Positions 14,266 through 21,038 of a stretch of DNA of 21,038 nt are shown here, in pieces. The stretch comes from CAZOZP01 sp964584325 (GTDB taxonomy: Bacteria; Bacteroidota; Ignavibacteria; Ignavibacteriales; Melioribacteraceae). The position numbers and the translations under genes were made by a program. The stretch spans positions 1 to 21,038 of the forward strand of contig CAZOZP010000056.1 of the NCBI GenBank assembly GCA_964584325.1, written 5' to 3'. Below the pieces are notes generated by a model. That model was given only the letters and a program-made list of their open reading frames with translations. It searched no databases and was not told the DNA's origin. Position 1 is the first letter of the stretch, and each line of letters begins with the position of its first letter.

Positions 14266-16441
14266 ATAAAAAGTATAAATAATTAATTTTTACGACTGCC
14301 GCTCTTTGAACAGTTTGTAACCGAGTTACTGTCCGATTTATTCTCTCCTCCGTGTATTCATTCCTTTCAAGATTTTCATTTAATGCTAAGTAAATTGTGC
14401 TTTTAGGAGCAAAGTTATAAGAAAATAAAAAACCTACAAATATTGAGTTCAGTCTTTCTGTTTCAGTATCAACAGTAATATCTGAAAAAAGTCTGAATGT
14501 AAGGTTGTTTATTGGAGTAACATTTACGAAGGGACGAAAATTATAAGTGGCTTTGCGAAGAGCAGCGTTGTCGTCCATTTCATACCAGCCGCCGAAATTA
14601 CTTCCGGTTTTCAGCACAGAAGAAATTTTATAACTGATGCTTCCGCCAAAATTTCCGAAATATCCAAGGTATTCATCAGAATAATTATATGTGTGTGAAA
14701 AGCTGCCCCATAAGGAAGCAGAATATGAAGGATGAGTATTAAACCAACTGCTAAGACTCATATCATAGGAATGATATAAAACGCCATCATCTTTTGTTCT
14801 TGCGTAGCTGGATGATAACTCGAATCCCCAGTTGCTTCTCATTTGCATATTTATACCTATCAGGAGGCCGTAATCAGTGAATCTATCTTCATAATCATAG
14901 AAAAGAGTTGGTCCGGTATATAAAAACAAACTTCGAATCTTTCCGGTATTGTATTTCCAAACAGGTCCTGAGTAACTGACATATTCCGCAGTTCCCTTCC
15001 AAGGAACAAAGCCCACCGAACTGACGTCGAAGTGCCTCCCGATAAACCGGGTTCTTATTCCGGTAAGAAAACTTTCTCCGTTGTATTTGAATCCGGAAGA
15101 GAACGCAAAATCTTTGAATCTATCTTCAATACTGCCGGCAATCTGATATGCAAGCTGCCAGGATGAGCCCCTGAATGCGCCGTCAAGATTCAAAAGACCG
15201 TTTACGGTTTCATTATCAGTTTTACCTACAAAAAGCAAACCTATTGTTGAATTGGACAATATTTGCTGCTTTAATCTGAGTGCAGTAAAAAGAGCACTTT
15301 TTTCGTGCAGCAGAGAGTCATCGTCAGAATATTTAACATCTCCCGTATAAGCTGTAAAACCGCCGAACTCCAAACCATTATTCCTTCCTGATGCTTTCGC
15401 TCCGAATATTAGCGGAACTTCTTGTCCGTCAGGCAGTTTGCGCCCAATCCTTCGAGAGTAAAAGAATTCAAGCGGACTATAGAAACCGCTGTTGCTCTCT
15501 TTACCCGAAGGCATAAAAATCTCATTGCCTTGCGTAAAAAAAGGACGCTTTTCAGAATAGTAGGATTCATATTTGGAGATGTTAAAACTAAAAGGATCAG
15601 CTTCAATTTGAGCGAAATCAGGATTGGCAGTAAGTTGCAGATTTAGAGCTTGAGAGGGATTATAAAGCAGATCGATTCCACCGGTTTGTTTTAGTGTATA
15701 TGATTTATCTGAATTCGAGTAAACTGCCTTAGTAACAGATACAGGGAAAATTTCGAGACTACCACCGTCCGGTTTAGGATAAAAATCATTAAACACTAAT
15801 TTCCCGAATTTTGAGATTCTCTGACCATCTTTTTCATCGTACTCACACCAGTAAAGATCTTCAGAATTATGAGGAATCCATCTGTCGAAATCCAATCCCC
15901 AAGATGAACATTCATCAGCATATTGCAAAGTGCTGAAGGGTATCCGCATTTCAACGACAAACCCGTGTTCAGTAATTCTGGAAGCCGCATCCCAAATACC
16001 GTTCCAATTGTAATCACGGTTTCTTCCGTCATCTATCAGTCTGGCATCAGATATAACACCCGCGGCAGTTACTCCAAACTTATAGGCGGTTTTTTTATCA
16101 TTAAAAGTATCAATCATCAAAGAAACAAAATCGCCCTCAGCATTATCAACAACTCCGGCAGGAGAAGAAATTTTCCCGGACTTATCTTCGCATATAAACA
16201 GAGCGTAAATATATTTTTTATCAGTAAATATTTTCACAGATGTTTTTCTTGAAGGTTCTTTCCCATAATAGGGCATCAATTGGAAACTGATTAAAGCTGA
16301 ATCAGCCAAAAACCATACATCTTCAATGGAACCGTCAATAACGGGCACTGAGTCAATGTATTTTAATTGGAGTGTTTTACTGTCATTGTTTGCAGCTTTG
16401 GCAGAAATGAAAGTCAGTATTAAAAGAATCAAATAATACAT
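14264..16441 (-). CDS. Outer-membrane beta-barrel protein with CBM9-like domain (DUF5916 type)
   Basis: The 725-residue protein begins with a short signal peptide (MYYLILLILTFISAKA). Next comes a carbohydrate-binding-module-9-like domain (about 25-210), with the typical start VPVIDGSIEDVW and later VEMRIPFSTLQY. The rest matches the DUF5916 pattern: LTANPDFAQIEADPFSFNIS, YYSEKRPFF and FFYSRRIGR, then alternating aromatic-polar strands of a membrane barrel, ending NYLYFL with a hydrophobic last residue suited to barrel insertion. Such proteins are common in Bacteroidota and relatives, and their function is unproven. It is transcribed away from the MarR gene, behind that gene's terminator. A 10-base word shared with the marR upstream region lies 38 bases before its start. 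Confidence 0.9.
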   Translation of the reverse strand: MYYLILLILTFISAKAANNDSKTLQLKYIDSVPVIDGSIEDVWFLADSALISFQLMPYYGKEPSRKTSVKIFTDKKYIYALFICEDKSGKISSPAGVVDNAEGDFVSLMIDTFNDKKTAYKFGVTAAGVISDARLIDDGRNRDYNWNGIWDAASRITEHGFVVEMRIPFSTLQYADECSSWGLDFDRWIPHNSEDLYWCEYDEKDGQRISKFGKLVFNDFYPKPDGGSLEIFPVSVTKAVYSNSDKSYTLKQTGGIDLLYNPSQALNLQLTANPDFAQIEADPFSFNISKYESYYSEKRPFFTQGNEIFMPSGKESNSGFYSPLEFFYSRRIGRKLPDGQEVPLIFGAKASGRNNGLEFGGFTAYTGDVKYSDDDSLLHEKSALFTALRLKQQILSNSTIGLLFVGKTDNETVNGLLNLDGAFRGSSWQLAYQIAGSIEDRFKDFAFSSGFKYNGESFLTGIRTRFIGRHFDVSSVGFVPWKGTAEYVSYSGPVWKYNTGKIRSLFLYTGPTLFYDYEDRFTDYGLLIGINMQMRSNWGFELSSSYARTKDDGVLYHSYDMSLSSWFNTHPSYSASLWGSFSHTYNYSDEYLGYFGNFGGSISYKISSVLKTGSNFGGWYEMDDNAALRKATYNFRPFVNVTPINNLTFRLFSDITVDTETERLNSIFVGFLFSYNFAPKSTIYLALNENLERNEYTEERINRTVTRLQTVQRAAVVKINYLYFL

Positions 16442-16478
16442 AATAATCTCAATTTTTGAAAAATTAAGACGAAGTCAG

Positions 16479-16495
16479 ACATTAAAAGTTTTTAA
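16479..16495. promoter_or_regulatory. Candidate operator upstream of the DUF5916-type gene
   Basis: The perfect palindrome TTAAAAGTTTTTAA (16482-16495) overlaps ACATTAAAAG (16479-16488). The same ten bases occur upstream of marR at 17074-17083. MarR proteins bind AT-rich palindromes, so control of both genes by the neighbouring MarR protein is possible. AT-rich chance matches are also common. Confidence 0.25.
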
Positions 16496-16502
16496 GTTTA
16501 TG

Positions 16503-16540
16503 AAAAAAAAACGGTATTCAAGTGATATTGAATACCGTTT
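16503..16540 (-). terminator. Terminator of the marR gene
   Basis: A perfect 13-bp stem, AAACGGTATTCAA (16509-16521) with TTGAATACCGTTT (16528-16540), has a 6-base loop. On the minus strand it is followed by a run of T's (A's at 16503-16511 on plus). It lies between marR and the downstream DUF5916-type gene and separates the two transcripts. Confidence 0.93.
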
Positions 16541-16578
16541 GAGAGTAAATTAAATTTCCTTGCAGGATGAAATAGAAT

Positions 16579-17028
16579 TTAATCTTTCTTAAGAATCTCA
16601 GTAAGTTCTTTCAGGGTAGCAATAATTTGGTTTTGTTCATGAGCTTCATGCTGTTCAAGCATTTTCCTGAATAAATTCTTCTGGCTCTCGATGTAATTTC
16701 TTAAATGAGATTTGCTGTTTTCAGTTAAATGAACAATCACATTTCTTTTATCGATTACATCAGTTCTCTTGGTAACATAGTTTTTGTTCTCAAGTGCTGA
16801 GATAAGATGAGTAATTCTTCCTGAAGACAGTCTTAATCCTTTGCCAAGCTCTTTTATGGAAAGAGTGGGTTTTTCTTTGAACAGAAGGAGACACTTAAAT
16901 TCAACGGGAGTTAATCCCATTTTAGCGGCCATACTGTTATTATGCTCAATTATCTGAGCACTGACGAGGTTTACATACTCGGCCATATCCGAGACTAGCT
17001 GTTGGTTTTTCATACTTGAGTTATTCAT
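16579..17028 (-). CDS. MarR-family transcriptional regulator
   Basis: This 149-residue protein has the MarR fold: helices, then a winged helix-turn-helix. Visible parts are LTPVEFKCLLLF (about 39-50), the DNA-reading region LSIKELGKGLRLSSGRITHLISALENKNYV (about 56-85), and the wing with the family's D-x-R motif (TDVIDKRNVIVHLTE, about 89-103), followed by a long dimerisation helix. MarR dimers usually repress nearby genes until a small ligand or oxidant releases them. The gene is divergent from galE and upstream of the DUF5916-type outer-membrane gene, the likeliest local targets. Its start may be Met1 or Met6. No cysteine is present in the protein, which argues against thiol-based redox sensing. 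Confidence 0.94.
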   Translation of the reverse strand: MNNSSMKNQQLVSDMAEYVNLVSAQIIEHNNSMAAKMGLTPVEFKCLLLFKEKPTLSIKELGKGLRLSSGRITHLISALENKNYVTKRTDVIDKRNVIVHLTENSKSHLRNYIESQKNLFRKMLEQHEAHEQNQIIATLKELTEILKKD

Positions 17029-17183
17029 AGTTCGCTTTTGTTTATTGTAAAAAATTCTTTAATTAAAAATAAAACATTAAAAGAAAAAGTCGAATTTAAT
17101 TTACAGATATAATCGATAAAAATATTAATTCTTTAACTATTTATTTGGTATTTTTGCAAAAACAATCAAAAAAAGTTAAAAAA

Positions 17184-18155
17184 ATGATATTAATCACCGG
17201 GGGTGCCGGTTATATCGGTTCTCATTTTGTAAAATTAATGGTTAATAAGGGATTTGAAGTTATAGTTTTTGACAATTTAAGTCGTGGACATATTGAGGCC
17301 GTTCCACCGAAAGTTAAATTTATTAAGGGGGATTTGGCAAATCCGGCAGACTTGGAAAATGTTTTTATTATGTTCCCTATTAAGGCAATTGTTCATTTTG
17401 CCGCATTTGCTTATGTTGGAGAGTCTGTAGAGGATCCTGCAATGTATTACAATAATAATGTGGTTGGAACATTTAATCTTATTCAGGTTGCAAAGAATTA
17501 CGGAATAAAGAAATTTGTATTCTCATCAACCTGTTCACTTTATGGGAATCCGTTAACGGTTCCGATATCAGAAGATGAACCTTTGAAACCTATAAATCCA
17601 TATGCAAGTTCTAAAAGGATAATTGAAACAATGCTTCAGGATTTTGATTCAGCTTATGGAATGAAGTTCATGGCATTACGTTATTTCAATGCCGCAGGCT
17701 GTTCTTCTGATTCAACAATTGGTGAAAGTCACACCCCTGAACCTCATCTCATTCCGCTTGTTATTAAAGCTGCATTAGGAGAAAGAGAGTCGATAAGAGT
17801 ATTTGGAACAGATTATGATACTCCGGATGGCACATGCATAAGGGATTATATTCACGTTGAAGATCTGGCTGAAGCACATCATAAAGCTTTAAAATATCTT
17901 GATGAAGGGAAAAATTCTGAAATCATTAATTTGGGTACGGGGAAGGGTTATTCGGTTCTTGAAATAATTGATGAAGCCGAGAAAATAACAGGAGCGAGAA
18001 TTAAAACAGAAATGACAGAACGAAGACCGGGGGATCCGGCAATTTTAGTGGCCGACAGTTCAAAAGCTTTAAATTTGTTAGATTGGAAACCGGAAAAGAA
18101 ACTAAATGAAATTATTCAAACTGCTTGGAATTGGCATAAAGATCAGAGGTATTAA
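17184..18155 (+). CDS. galE: UDP-glucose 4-epimerase
   Basis: GalE interconverts UDP-glucose and UDP-galactose with bound NAD in the cytosol. The 323-residue protein is a short-chain dehydrogenase with the nucleotide-binding loop GGAGYIGSH (6-14), the catalytic stretch SSTCSLYG (about 114) and YASSK (Tyr140, Lys144), then LRYFNAAG, and the substrate region CIRDYIHVEDLA. I place the start at ATG 17184, immediately before ILITGGAGYIG; the frame is open from 17145, but the added residues do not fit the family. The stop overlaps the rfbC start as TAATG. Related epimerases act on UDP-GlcNAc or pentoses, so substrate range is open. With rfbC and ugd it feeds surface polysaccharide, or possibly glycoprotein, synthesis. 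Confidence 0.94.
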   Translation: MILITGGAGYIGSHFVKLMVNKGFEVIVFDNLSRGHIEAVPPKVKFIKGDLANPADLENVFIMFPIKAIVHFAAFAYVGESVEDPAMYYNNNVVGTFNLIQVAKNYGIKKFVFSSTCSLYGNPLTVPISEDEPLKPINPYASSKRIIETMLQDFDSAYGMKFMALRYFNAAGCSSDSTIGESHTPEPHLIPLVIKAALGERESIRVFGTDYDTPDGTCIRDYIHVEDLAEAHHKALKYLDEGKNSEIINLGTGKGYSVLEIIDEAEKITGARIKTEMTERRPGDPAILVADSSKALNLLDWKPEKKLNEIIQTAWNWHKDQRY

Positions 18156-18697
18156 TGGAAATAGTAAAAGCTGAAATCGATGGATTATTGATAATTAAAC
18201 CGAATCTGTTTTTTGATGAAAGGGGCTTTTTCTTTGAATCCTTTTCAGAGAAAAAGTATAAGGAGATACTAGGCGGTTATGAGTTTGTACAGGATAATAT
18301 TTCAAAATCCGTAAAGGGAACATTACGCGGACTCCATTATCAGGCCCCGCCCAATGCTCAGGGAAAATTATGCCAGGTACTTTCAGGCAAAGTACTTGAC
18401 GTTGCGGTTGATTTACGTTCGGATTCTCCTGATTACGGAAAATATGCTTCGGTAGAACTTTCCGATGAGAATCATTTTCAGTTCTGGATTCCGCCGGGCT
18501 TTGCTCATGGTTTTTTTGTTCTCTCTGATGAAGCGGTGTTTTCTTATAAATGTACAGCCTATTATTCCAAGCCGGATGAAAGGTGTATTAACTTTTCTGA
18601 TCCGGATATTGCAATTAATTGGGGGCTCGGAAATAAGATCGTTTCTAATAAAGATAGAGAAGGACTAATGTTTAAAGATATTATAAAAGAATTTTAA
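18155..18697 (+). CDS. rfbC: dTDP-4-dehydrorhamnose 3,5-epimerase family protein
   Basis: RfbC/RmlC epimerises carbons 3 and 5 of dTDP-4-keto-6-deoxyglucose on the way to dTDP-rhamnose. The 180-residue cupin has the expected landmarks: DERGFFFESF (21-30), QDN-x-S, LRGLHYQ with catalytic His61, GKVLDVAVDLR (78-88), IPPGFAHGF (112-120) and the YKCTAYY segment (131-137). The length is typical. The start codon overlaps the galE stop by one base, so translation is probably coupled. The other rhamnose genes (rfbA, rfbB, rfbD) are not in this window, so either they lie elsewhere or the enzyme works on another 4-keto sugar. Confidence 0.93.
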   Translation: MEIVKAEIDGLLIIKPNLFFDERGFFFESFSEKKYKEILGGYEFVQDNISKSVKGTLRGLHYQAPPNAQGKLCQVLSGKVLDVAVDLRSDSPDYGKYASVELSDENHFQFWIPPGFAHGFFVLSDEAVFSYKCTAYYSKPDERCINFSDPDIAINWGLGNKIVSNKDREGLMFKDIIKEF

Positions 18698-18714
18698 CAA
18701 ATAAGGATAAAAAA

Positions 18715-20040
18715 ATGAATATTGCAGTAATTGGAACAGGATATGTCGGATTAGTTTCAGGTACCTGTTTTGCTGAAATGGGAAATAATGTTACCTGTGT
18801 TGATAACAATCTTGAAAAATTGCAAAAGTTAAGAGCTAATAGGATTCCTATATATGAGCCCGGTCTGGAAGTATTATTTCTGCGTAATATTGAAAAACAA
18901 AGATTAAAATTTACTGATGATTTAAAGGAAGCAGTTCTTAAATCGGAAATTACCTTTCTTTGTCTTCCTACACCGCAAGGAGAAGACGGATCGGCCGATC
19001 TTAAGTATGTTTTCGGTATAGCCGAAGATATAAGTAATATTTTAAAAGATAACGGGGATAAAGAGTTCCGGATTATAGTAAATAAAAGTACCGTACCTGT
19101 TGGAACAGCAGATGCTGTAACTGAGATTATAAAAAAGAATGGGGTGAATAACTTCGAAGTTGTATCAAATCCGGAATTTTTAAGAGAAGGATTTGCAGTA
19201 GAAGATTTTATGAAGCCTGATCGTATTGTAATTGGTGCTAAATCAGCACAAGCTTTTCAGAAAATGAAAATTCTGTATTCTCCTTTTGTTCGGCAGGGGA
19301 ATCCAATTATCGAGATGGATACCAGATCTTCTGAAGTAACAAAATATGCCGCAAATTCCTACCTTGCAATGAGAATTACCTATATGAATGAACTGGCCAA
19401 TTTCGCCGAAAAGGCCGGAGCGGATATTGATTTAATAAGGAAAGGAATGGGAACAGACAACCGAATAGGCAAACGTTTTCTTTTTGCCGGAATCGGTTAC
19501 GGAGGTTCCTGTTTCCCTAAAGATGTAAATGCTTTAATTAAAACTTCTGTTGAGAAAGGTTCTGAGATGAGGCTTCTTAGTCTGGTGGACAGAATTAATA
19601 AAGAGCAGAAACAAGTTCTGGTAACAAAAATACTCGAACATTTCGAAAATGATATTAAAGGTAAGAAATTCGCAATTTGGGGATTAGCCTTTAAACCAAA
19701 TACAGATGATATGCGTGAGGCTCCATCTATAGTGATAATTAATGAGTTACTGAAACACGGAGCTGTTATAAGTGCATATGACCCTGCTGCTATAGAAAAT
19801 ACAAGGTTTTACATCGGTAATACTATTGAGTATTCTAAGGATGAATACGCTTCATTAAAGGATGCAGATGCATTATTGGTCTTGACGGAATGGAATGAAT
19901 TCAGAAATCCTGACTTTGGTATTGTTGAAGCAGAATTGAAAAACAAACTGATTTTTGACGGACGGAATATTTTTGATCCCGCAAAAATGGCAGAATTAGG
20001 ATATACATATTACTCAATCGGCCGCCAGGCAATAAAATAG
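18715..20040 (+). CDS. ugd: UDP-glucose 6-dehydrogenase
   Basis: This enzyme oxidises UDP-glucose to UDP-glucuronate with two NAD molecules, supplying precursors for acidic surface sugars. The 441-residue protein has the N-terminal NAD-binding fold (IAVIGTGYVGLVSGTCFAEMG), the KSTVPVGT segment, NPEFLREGFAVEDF, the catalytic motif GYGGSCFPKD with Cys266, and the C-terminal domain (FAIWGLAFKPNTDDMREAPS). All residues usual for the family are in place. AAGGAT precedes the ATG, 17 bases after rfbC. It is the last gene of the galE-rfbC-ugd unit, and a terminator hairpin begins just behind its stop. A sister activity on UDP-GlcNAc-type sugars is possible but less likely. Confidence 0.96.
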   Translation: MNIAVIGTGYVGLVSGTCFAEMGNNVTCVDNNLEKLQKLRANRIPIYEPGLEVLFLRNIEKQRLKFTDDLKEAVLKSEITFLCLPTPQGEDGSADLKYVFGIAEDISNILKDNGDKEFRIIVNKSTVPVGTADAVTEIIKKNGVNNFEVVSNPEFLREGFAVEDFMKPDRIVIGAKSAQAFQKMKILYSPFVRQGNPIIEMDTRSSEVTKYAANSYLAMRITYMNELANFAEKAGADIDLIRKGMGTDNRIGKRFLFAGIGYGGSCFPKDVNALIKTSVEKGSEMRLLSLVDRINKEQKQVLVTKILEHFENDIKGKKFAIWGLAFKPNTDDMREAPSIVIINELLKHGAVISAYDPAAIENTRFYIGNTIEYSKDEYASLKDADALLVLTEWNEFRNPDFGIVEAELKNKLIFDGRNIFDPAKMAELGYTYYSIGRQAIK

Positions 20041-20045
20041 TTTTA

Positions 20046-20078
20046 TGAGCCGGGTAGTTGAAAGAATTACCCGGCTCA
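20046..20078. terminator. Terminator between ugd and the GIY-YIG gene
   Basis: An 11-bp perfect stem, TGAGCCGGGTA (20046-20056) with TACCCGGCTCA (20068-20078), has an 11-base loop. T-rich DNA follows on both strands (AATTATTTT on plus; TAAAACTATTTT on minus). It lies six bases after the ugd stop and could also stop transcription from the right. Confidence 0.82.
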
Positions 20079-20381
20079 GTAATTATTTTGATATGTTTTT
20101 TCATTCATACTTTTCTTTTAGTATTAAATATAAAATTGTACAATTCTGTGAAAACAAATCCATATTTCGCCTGAATTTACTTAAACAAATTATATCCGAA
20201 AGCATAAAGAAGTCTTGCGCTCCCGGGCTAAAATGACATCTTAACAAAGGGTCAGGCTGGATAGAGTACTTAAAGGGATATGCAAGCCGCAGATGAACAA
20301 TAATTCCTGAATAATTCGGTCCGGAACAACTGCACACCTTACAACCTTTCGAAAATTTGTGTTTAATTATATTTTGAGGAT
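20079..20381. other. Intergenic region with no recognised gene
   Basis: About 300 bases separate the terminator from the GIY-YIG stop. A minus-strand frame of 96 codons (20101-20391) overlaps the GIY-YIG 3' end, has no ribosome site I can see and no family resemblance, so I do not call it. No tRNA, strong hairpin or promoter was seen. The base composition is mixed, with a GC-richer stretch around 20215-20350 that may be degraded mobile or coding DNA. Confidence 0.5.
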
Positions 20382-20717
20382 TTAAAAACAACTTATTATT
20401 GAGATTAATTTACTGAAAGTACTTATGTCCGTCAACTTTGCGGGGCCGACGAGACTTCCCGAAGCCTCGGGACGACCTCCTGCTATTAAATCCTTAATGA
20501 GTTTGCGAGATTTCATTTTCTTAAGCATATATTCTCTGGAGATAGCTTCAGACTTTAAGTTAAATTCTTCATAATAAACAAGTATCCAGGGAATTCCGTG
20601 TTTAGTAAATTTACCCCATCCGGCATTGTGCCTTTCGATTCGTAATTCCAGATTATCGGAATAACCAATATAGTATTTGTCAATTTTATAAGAATATAGG
20701 ATATAGGTGAACCACAT
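20382..20717 (-). CDS. Small GIY-YIG nuclease with a tRNA-derived tail
   Basis: The 111-residue protein is a minimal GIY-YIG domain of the UvrC/YhbQ type. It shows the two short motifs as FTYILYS and YYIGYS, the conserved arginine in LELRIERHNAG, WILVYYEEF, and the catalytic-glutamate helix SREYMLKKMKSRKLIKDL. Such domains cut DNA using one metal ion; small stand-alone forms are of unknown role. I place the start at ATG 20717 (MWFTYIL), with AAGAGGG upstream; the frame is open to 20750. After the domain, the tail GRPEASGSLVGPAK is encoded by a modified copy of the neighbouring tRNA-Asp 3' end, and the last 18 residues (LTDISTFSKL onward) come from unrelated DNA beyond that copy. This suggests the gene inserted at a tRNA end. 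Confidence 0.85.
   Translation of the reverse strand: MWFTYILYSYKIDKYYIGYSDNLELRIERHNAGWGKFTKHGIPWILVYYEEFNLKSEAISREYMLKKMKSRKLIKDLIAGGRPEASGSLVGPAKLTDISTFSKLISIISCF
20435..20489. repeat. tRNA-Asp 3'-end relic, copy A (inside the GIY-YIG gene)
   Basis: These 55 bases are identical to 20783-20837. On the minus strand they contain GCAGGAGGTCG and GTCTCGTCGGCCCCGCAAAG, both present in the intact tRNA-Asp. Nine bases of the tRNA T-arm (CGAGTTCGA) are replaced by the 17 bases TCCCGAGGCTTCGGGAA. Beyond the AAAGT end the sequence differs from copy B. Confidence 0.9.
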
Positions 20718-20749
20718 AAGAGCCCTCTTAATGTTGACCGGAAATAACA

Positions 20750-20782
20750 AAAAGCCTTAAATCTTTTCAGATTCAAGGCTTT
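20750..20782 (-). terminator. Duplicate of the tRNA-Asp terminator
   Basis: On the minus strand a 14-bp stem (20769-20782 with 20751-20764, one G-U pair) has a GAAA tetraloop and is followed by TTTTTGTT. It is identical to the hairpin behind the tRNA-Asp gene and lies just upstream of the GIY-YIG gene. Bases 20750-20803 equal 20938-20991 exactly. Confidence 0.9.
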
Positions 20783-20837
20783 ACTTTGCGGGGCCGACGA
20801 GACTTCCCGAAGCCTCGGGACGACCTCCTGCTATTAA
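20783..20837. repeat. tRNA-Asp 3'-end relic, copy B, cut by the assembly gap
   Basis: This is an exact 55-base copy of 20435-20489, ending where the N run begins. On the minus strand it reads on as the 3' end of a GIY-YIG gene: GRPEASGSLVGPAK followed directly by TAA. This implies a second nuclease copy in the unsequenced gap. Unlike copy A it is followed by the tRNA terminator sequence. Confidence 0.88.
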
Positions 20838-20937
20838 NNNNNNNNNNNNNNNNNNNNNNNNNNNNNNNNNNNNNNNNNNNNNNNNNNNNNNNNNNNNNNN
20901 NNNNNNNNNNNNNNNNNNNNNNNNNNNNNNNNNNNNN
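20838..20937. other. Assembly gap of 100 N
   Basis: Exactly 100 N's, the conventional filler for a gap of unknown length. Both edges lie in repeats: the left edge matches the GIY-YIG 3' part at 20435-20489, and the right edge matches the terminator at 20750. Its true size cannot be read here. Confidence 0.98.
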
Positions 20938-20970
20938 AAAAGCCTTAAATCTTTTCAGATTCAAGGCTTT
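20938..20970 (-). terminator. Terminator of the tRNA-Asp gene
   Basis: On the minus strand AAAGCCTTGAATCT (20957-20970) pairs with AGATTTAAGGCTTT (20939-20952) through a GAAA tetraloop. The T tract is cut off by the gap. It begins six bases after the tRNA's last base. Confidence 0.9.
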
Positions 20971-20976
20971 ACTTTG

Positions 20977-21038
20977 CGGGGCCGACGAGACTCGAACTCG
21001 CGACCTCCTGCGTGACAGGCAGGCATTCTAACCAACTG
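20977..21038 (-). tRNA. tRNA-Asp (GTC), 5' end beyond the window
   Basis: Read on the minus strand, the sequence gives the end of the D-arm (CAGTTGGTTAGAATG), the anticodon stem CCTGC/GCAGG with loop CTGTCAC (anticodon GTC at 21014-21016), a variable loop AGGTC, a T-arm with TTCGAGT loop, and the acceptor strand CGGCCCC with discriminator G at 20977, the usual Asp identity base. CCA is not encoded; CAAAGT follows. The 5' acceptor strand and most of the D-arm lie right of the window. Confidence 0.95.

Noticed and set aside
20101..20391. 96-codon minus-strand ORF beyond the GIY-YIG gene
   Set aside because: No ribosome site or recognisable motif was seen, and it overlaps the GIY-YIG stop; possibly degraded coding DNA but not supportable.
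20773..21031. ORFs spanning the N run on both strands
   Set aside because: They are artefacts of translating unknown bases and the tRNA gene.

Overview
The window is about 21 kb of AT-rich bacterial DNA ending at a 100-base run of N and a partial tRNA gene. The mix of genes (a flagellar cluster with sigma-54 and sigma-28 control, a DUF5916-type outer-membrane protein with a CBM9-like domain, a dihydroorotate-dehydrogenase-like protein, and a small GIY-YIG nuclease beside a tRNA) suggests a motile member of the Ignavibacteria/Chlorobi/Bacteroidota group. This placement is inferred from gene types and was not tested against a database.

Layout. Bases 1-146 are a 21-bp tandem repeat. Bases 241-12831 are a one-direction late-flagellar cluster: a giant protein with three TPR-plus-glycosyltransferase modules, flagellin 1, FliS 1, flagellin 2, FliS 2, FliD, a small helical protein, a FlgM-like anti-sigma factor, a cytosolic histidine kinase and a sigma-54 response regulator. 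A dihydroorotate-dehydrogenase-like gene and a small exported cysteine-rich protein follow. On the minus strand lie a DUF5916-type outer-membrane protein and a MarR regulator. A plus-strand operon galE-rfbC-ugd makes sugar nucleotides. The right end holds a GIY-YIG nuclease gene, repeated pieces of a tRNA-Asp 3' end, a scaffold gap and the tRNA-Asp gene itself.

How the parts fit. The glycosyltransferase gene abuts flagellin 1 with no spacing, and a good sigma-54 promoter (GG-N10-GC) sits about 45 bases upstream of its start. Flagellin 2 instead has two sigma-28-type promoters and a strong Shine-Dalgarno sequence. The regulators expected for both classes are in the same cluster: a kinase plus GAFTGA-containing regulator for sigma-54, and FlgM for sigma-28. 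The two flagellins share 782 identical bases, with differences only at the two ends, while their FliS partners are only a little over half identical. This points to gene conversion. The TPR-glycosyltransferase resembles in architecture the flagellin glycosyltransferase FlmG of Caulobacter, but with three modules in one chain.

The most unusual structures are the trimodular glycosyltransferase coupled to flagellin, and the GIY-YIG/tRNA-Asp locus. In the latter, the nuclease C-terminus is encoded by a copy of the tRNA 3' end interrupted by a small palindrome. The assembly gap probably hides a second nuclease copy.
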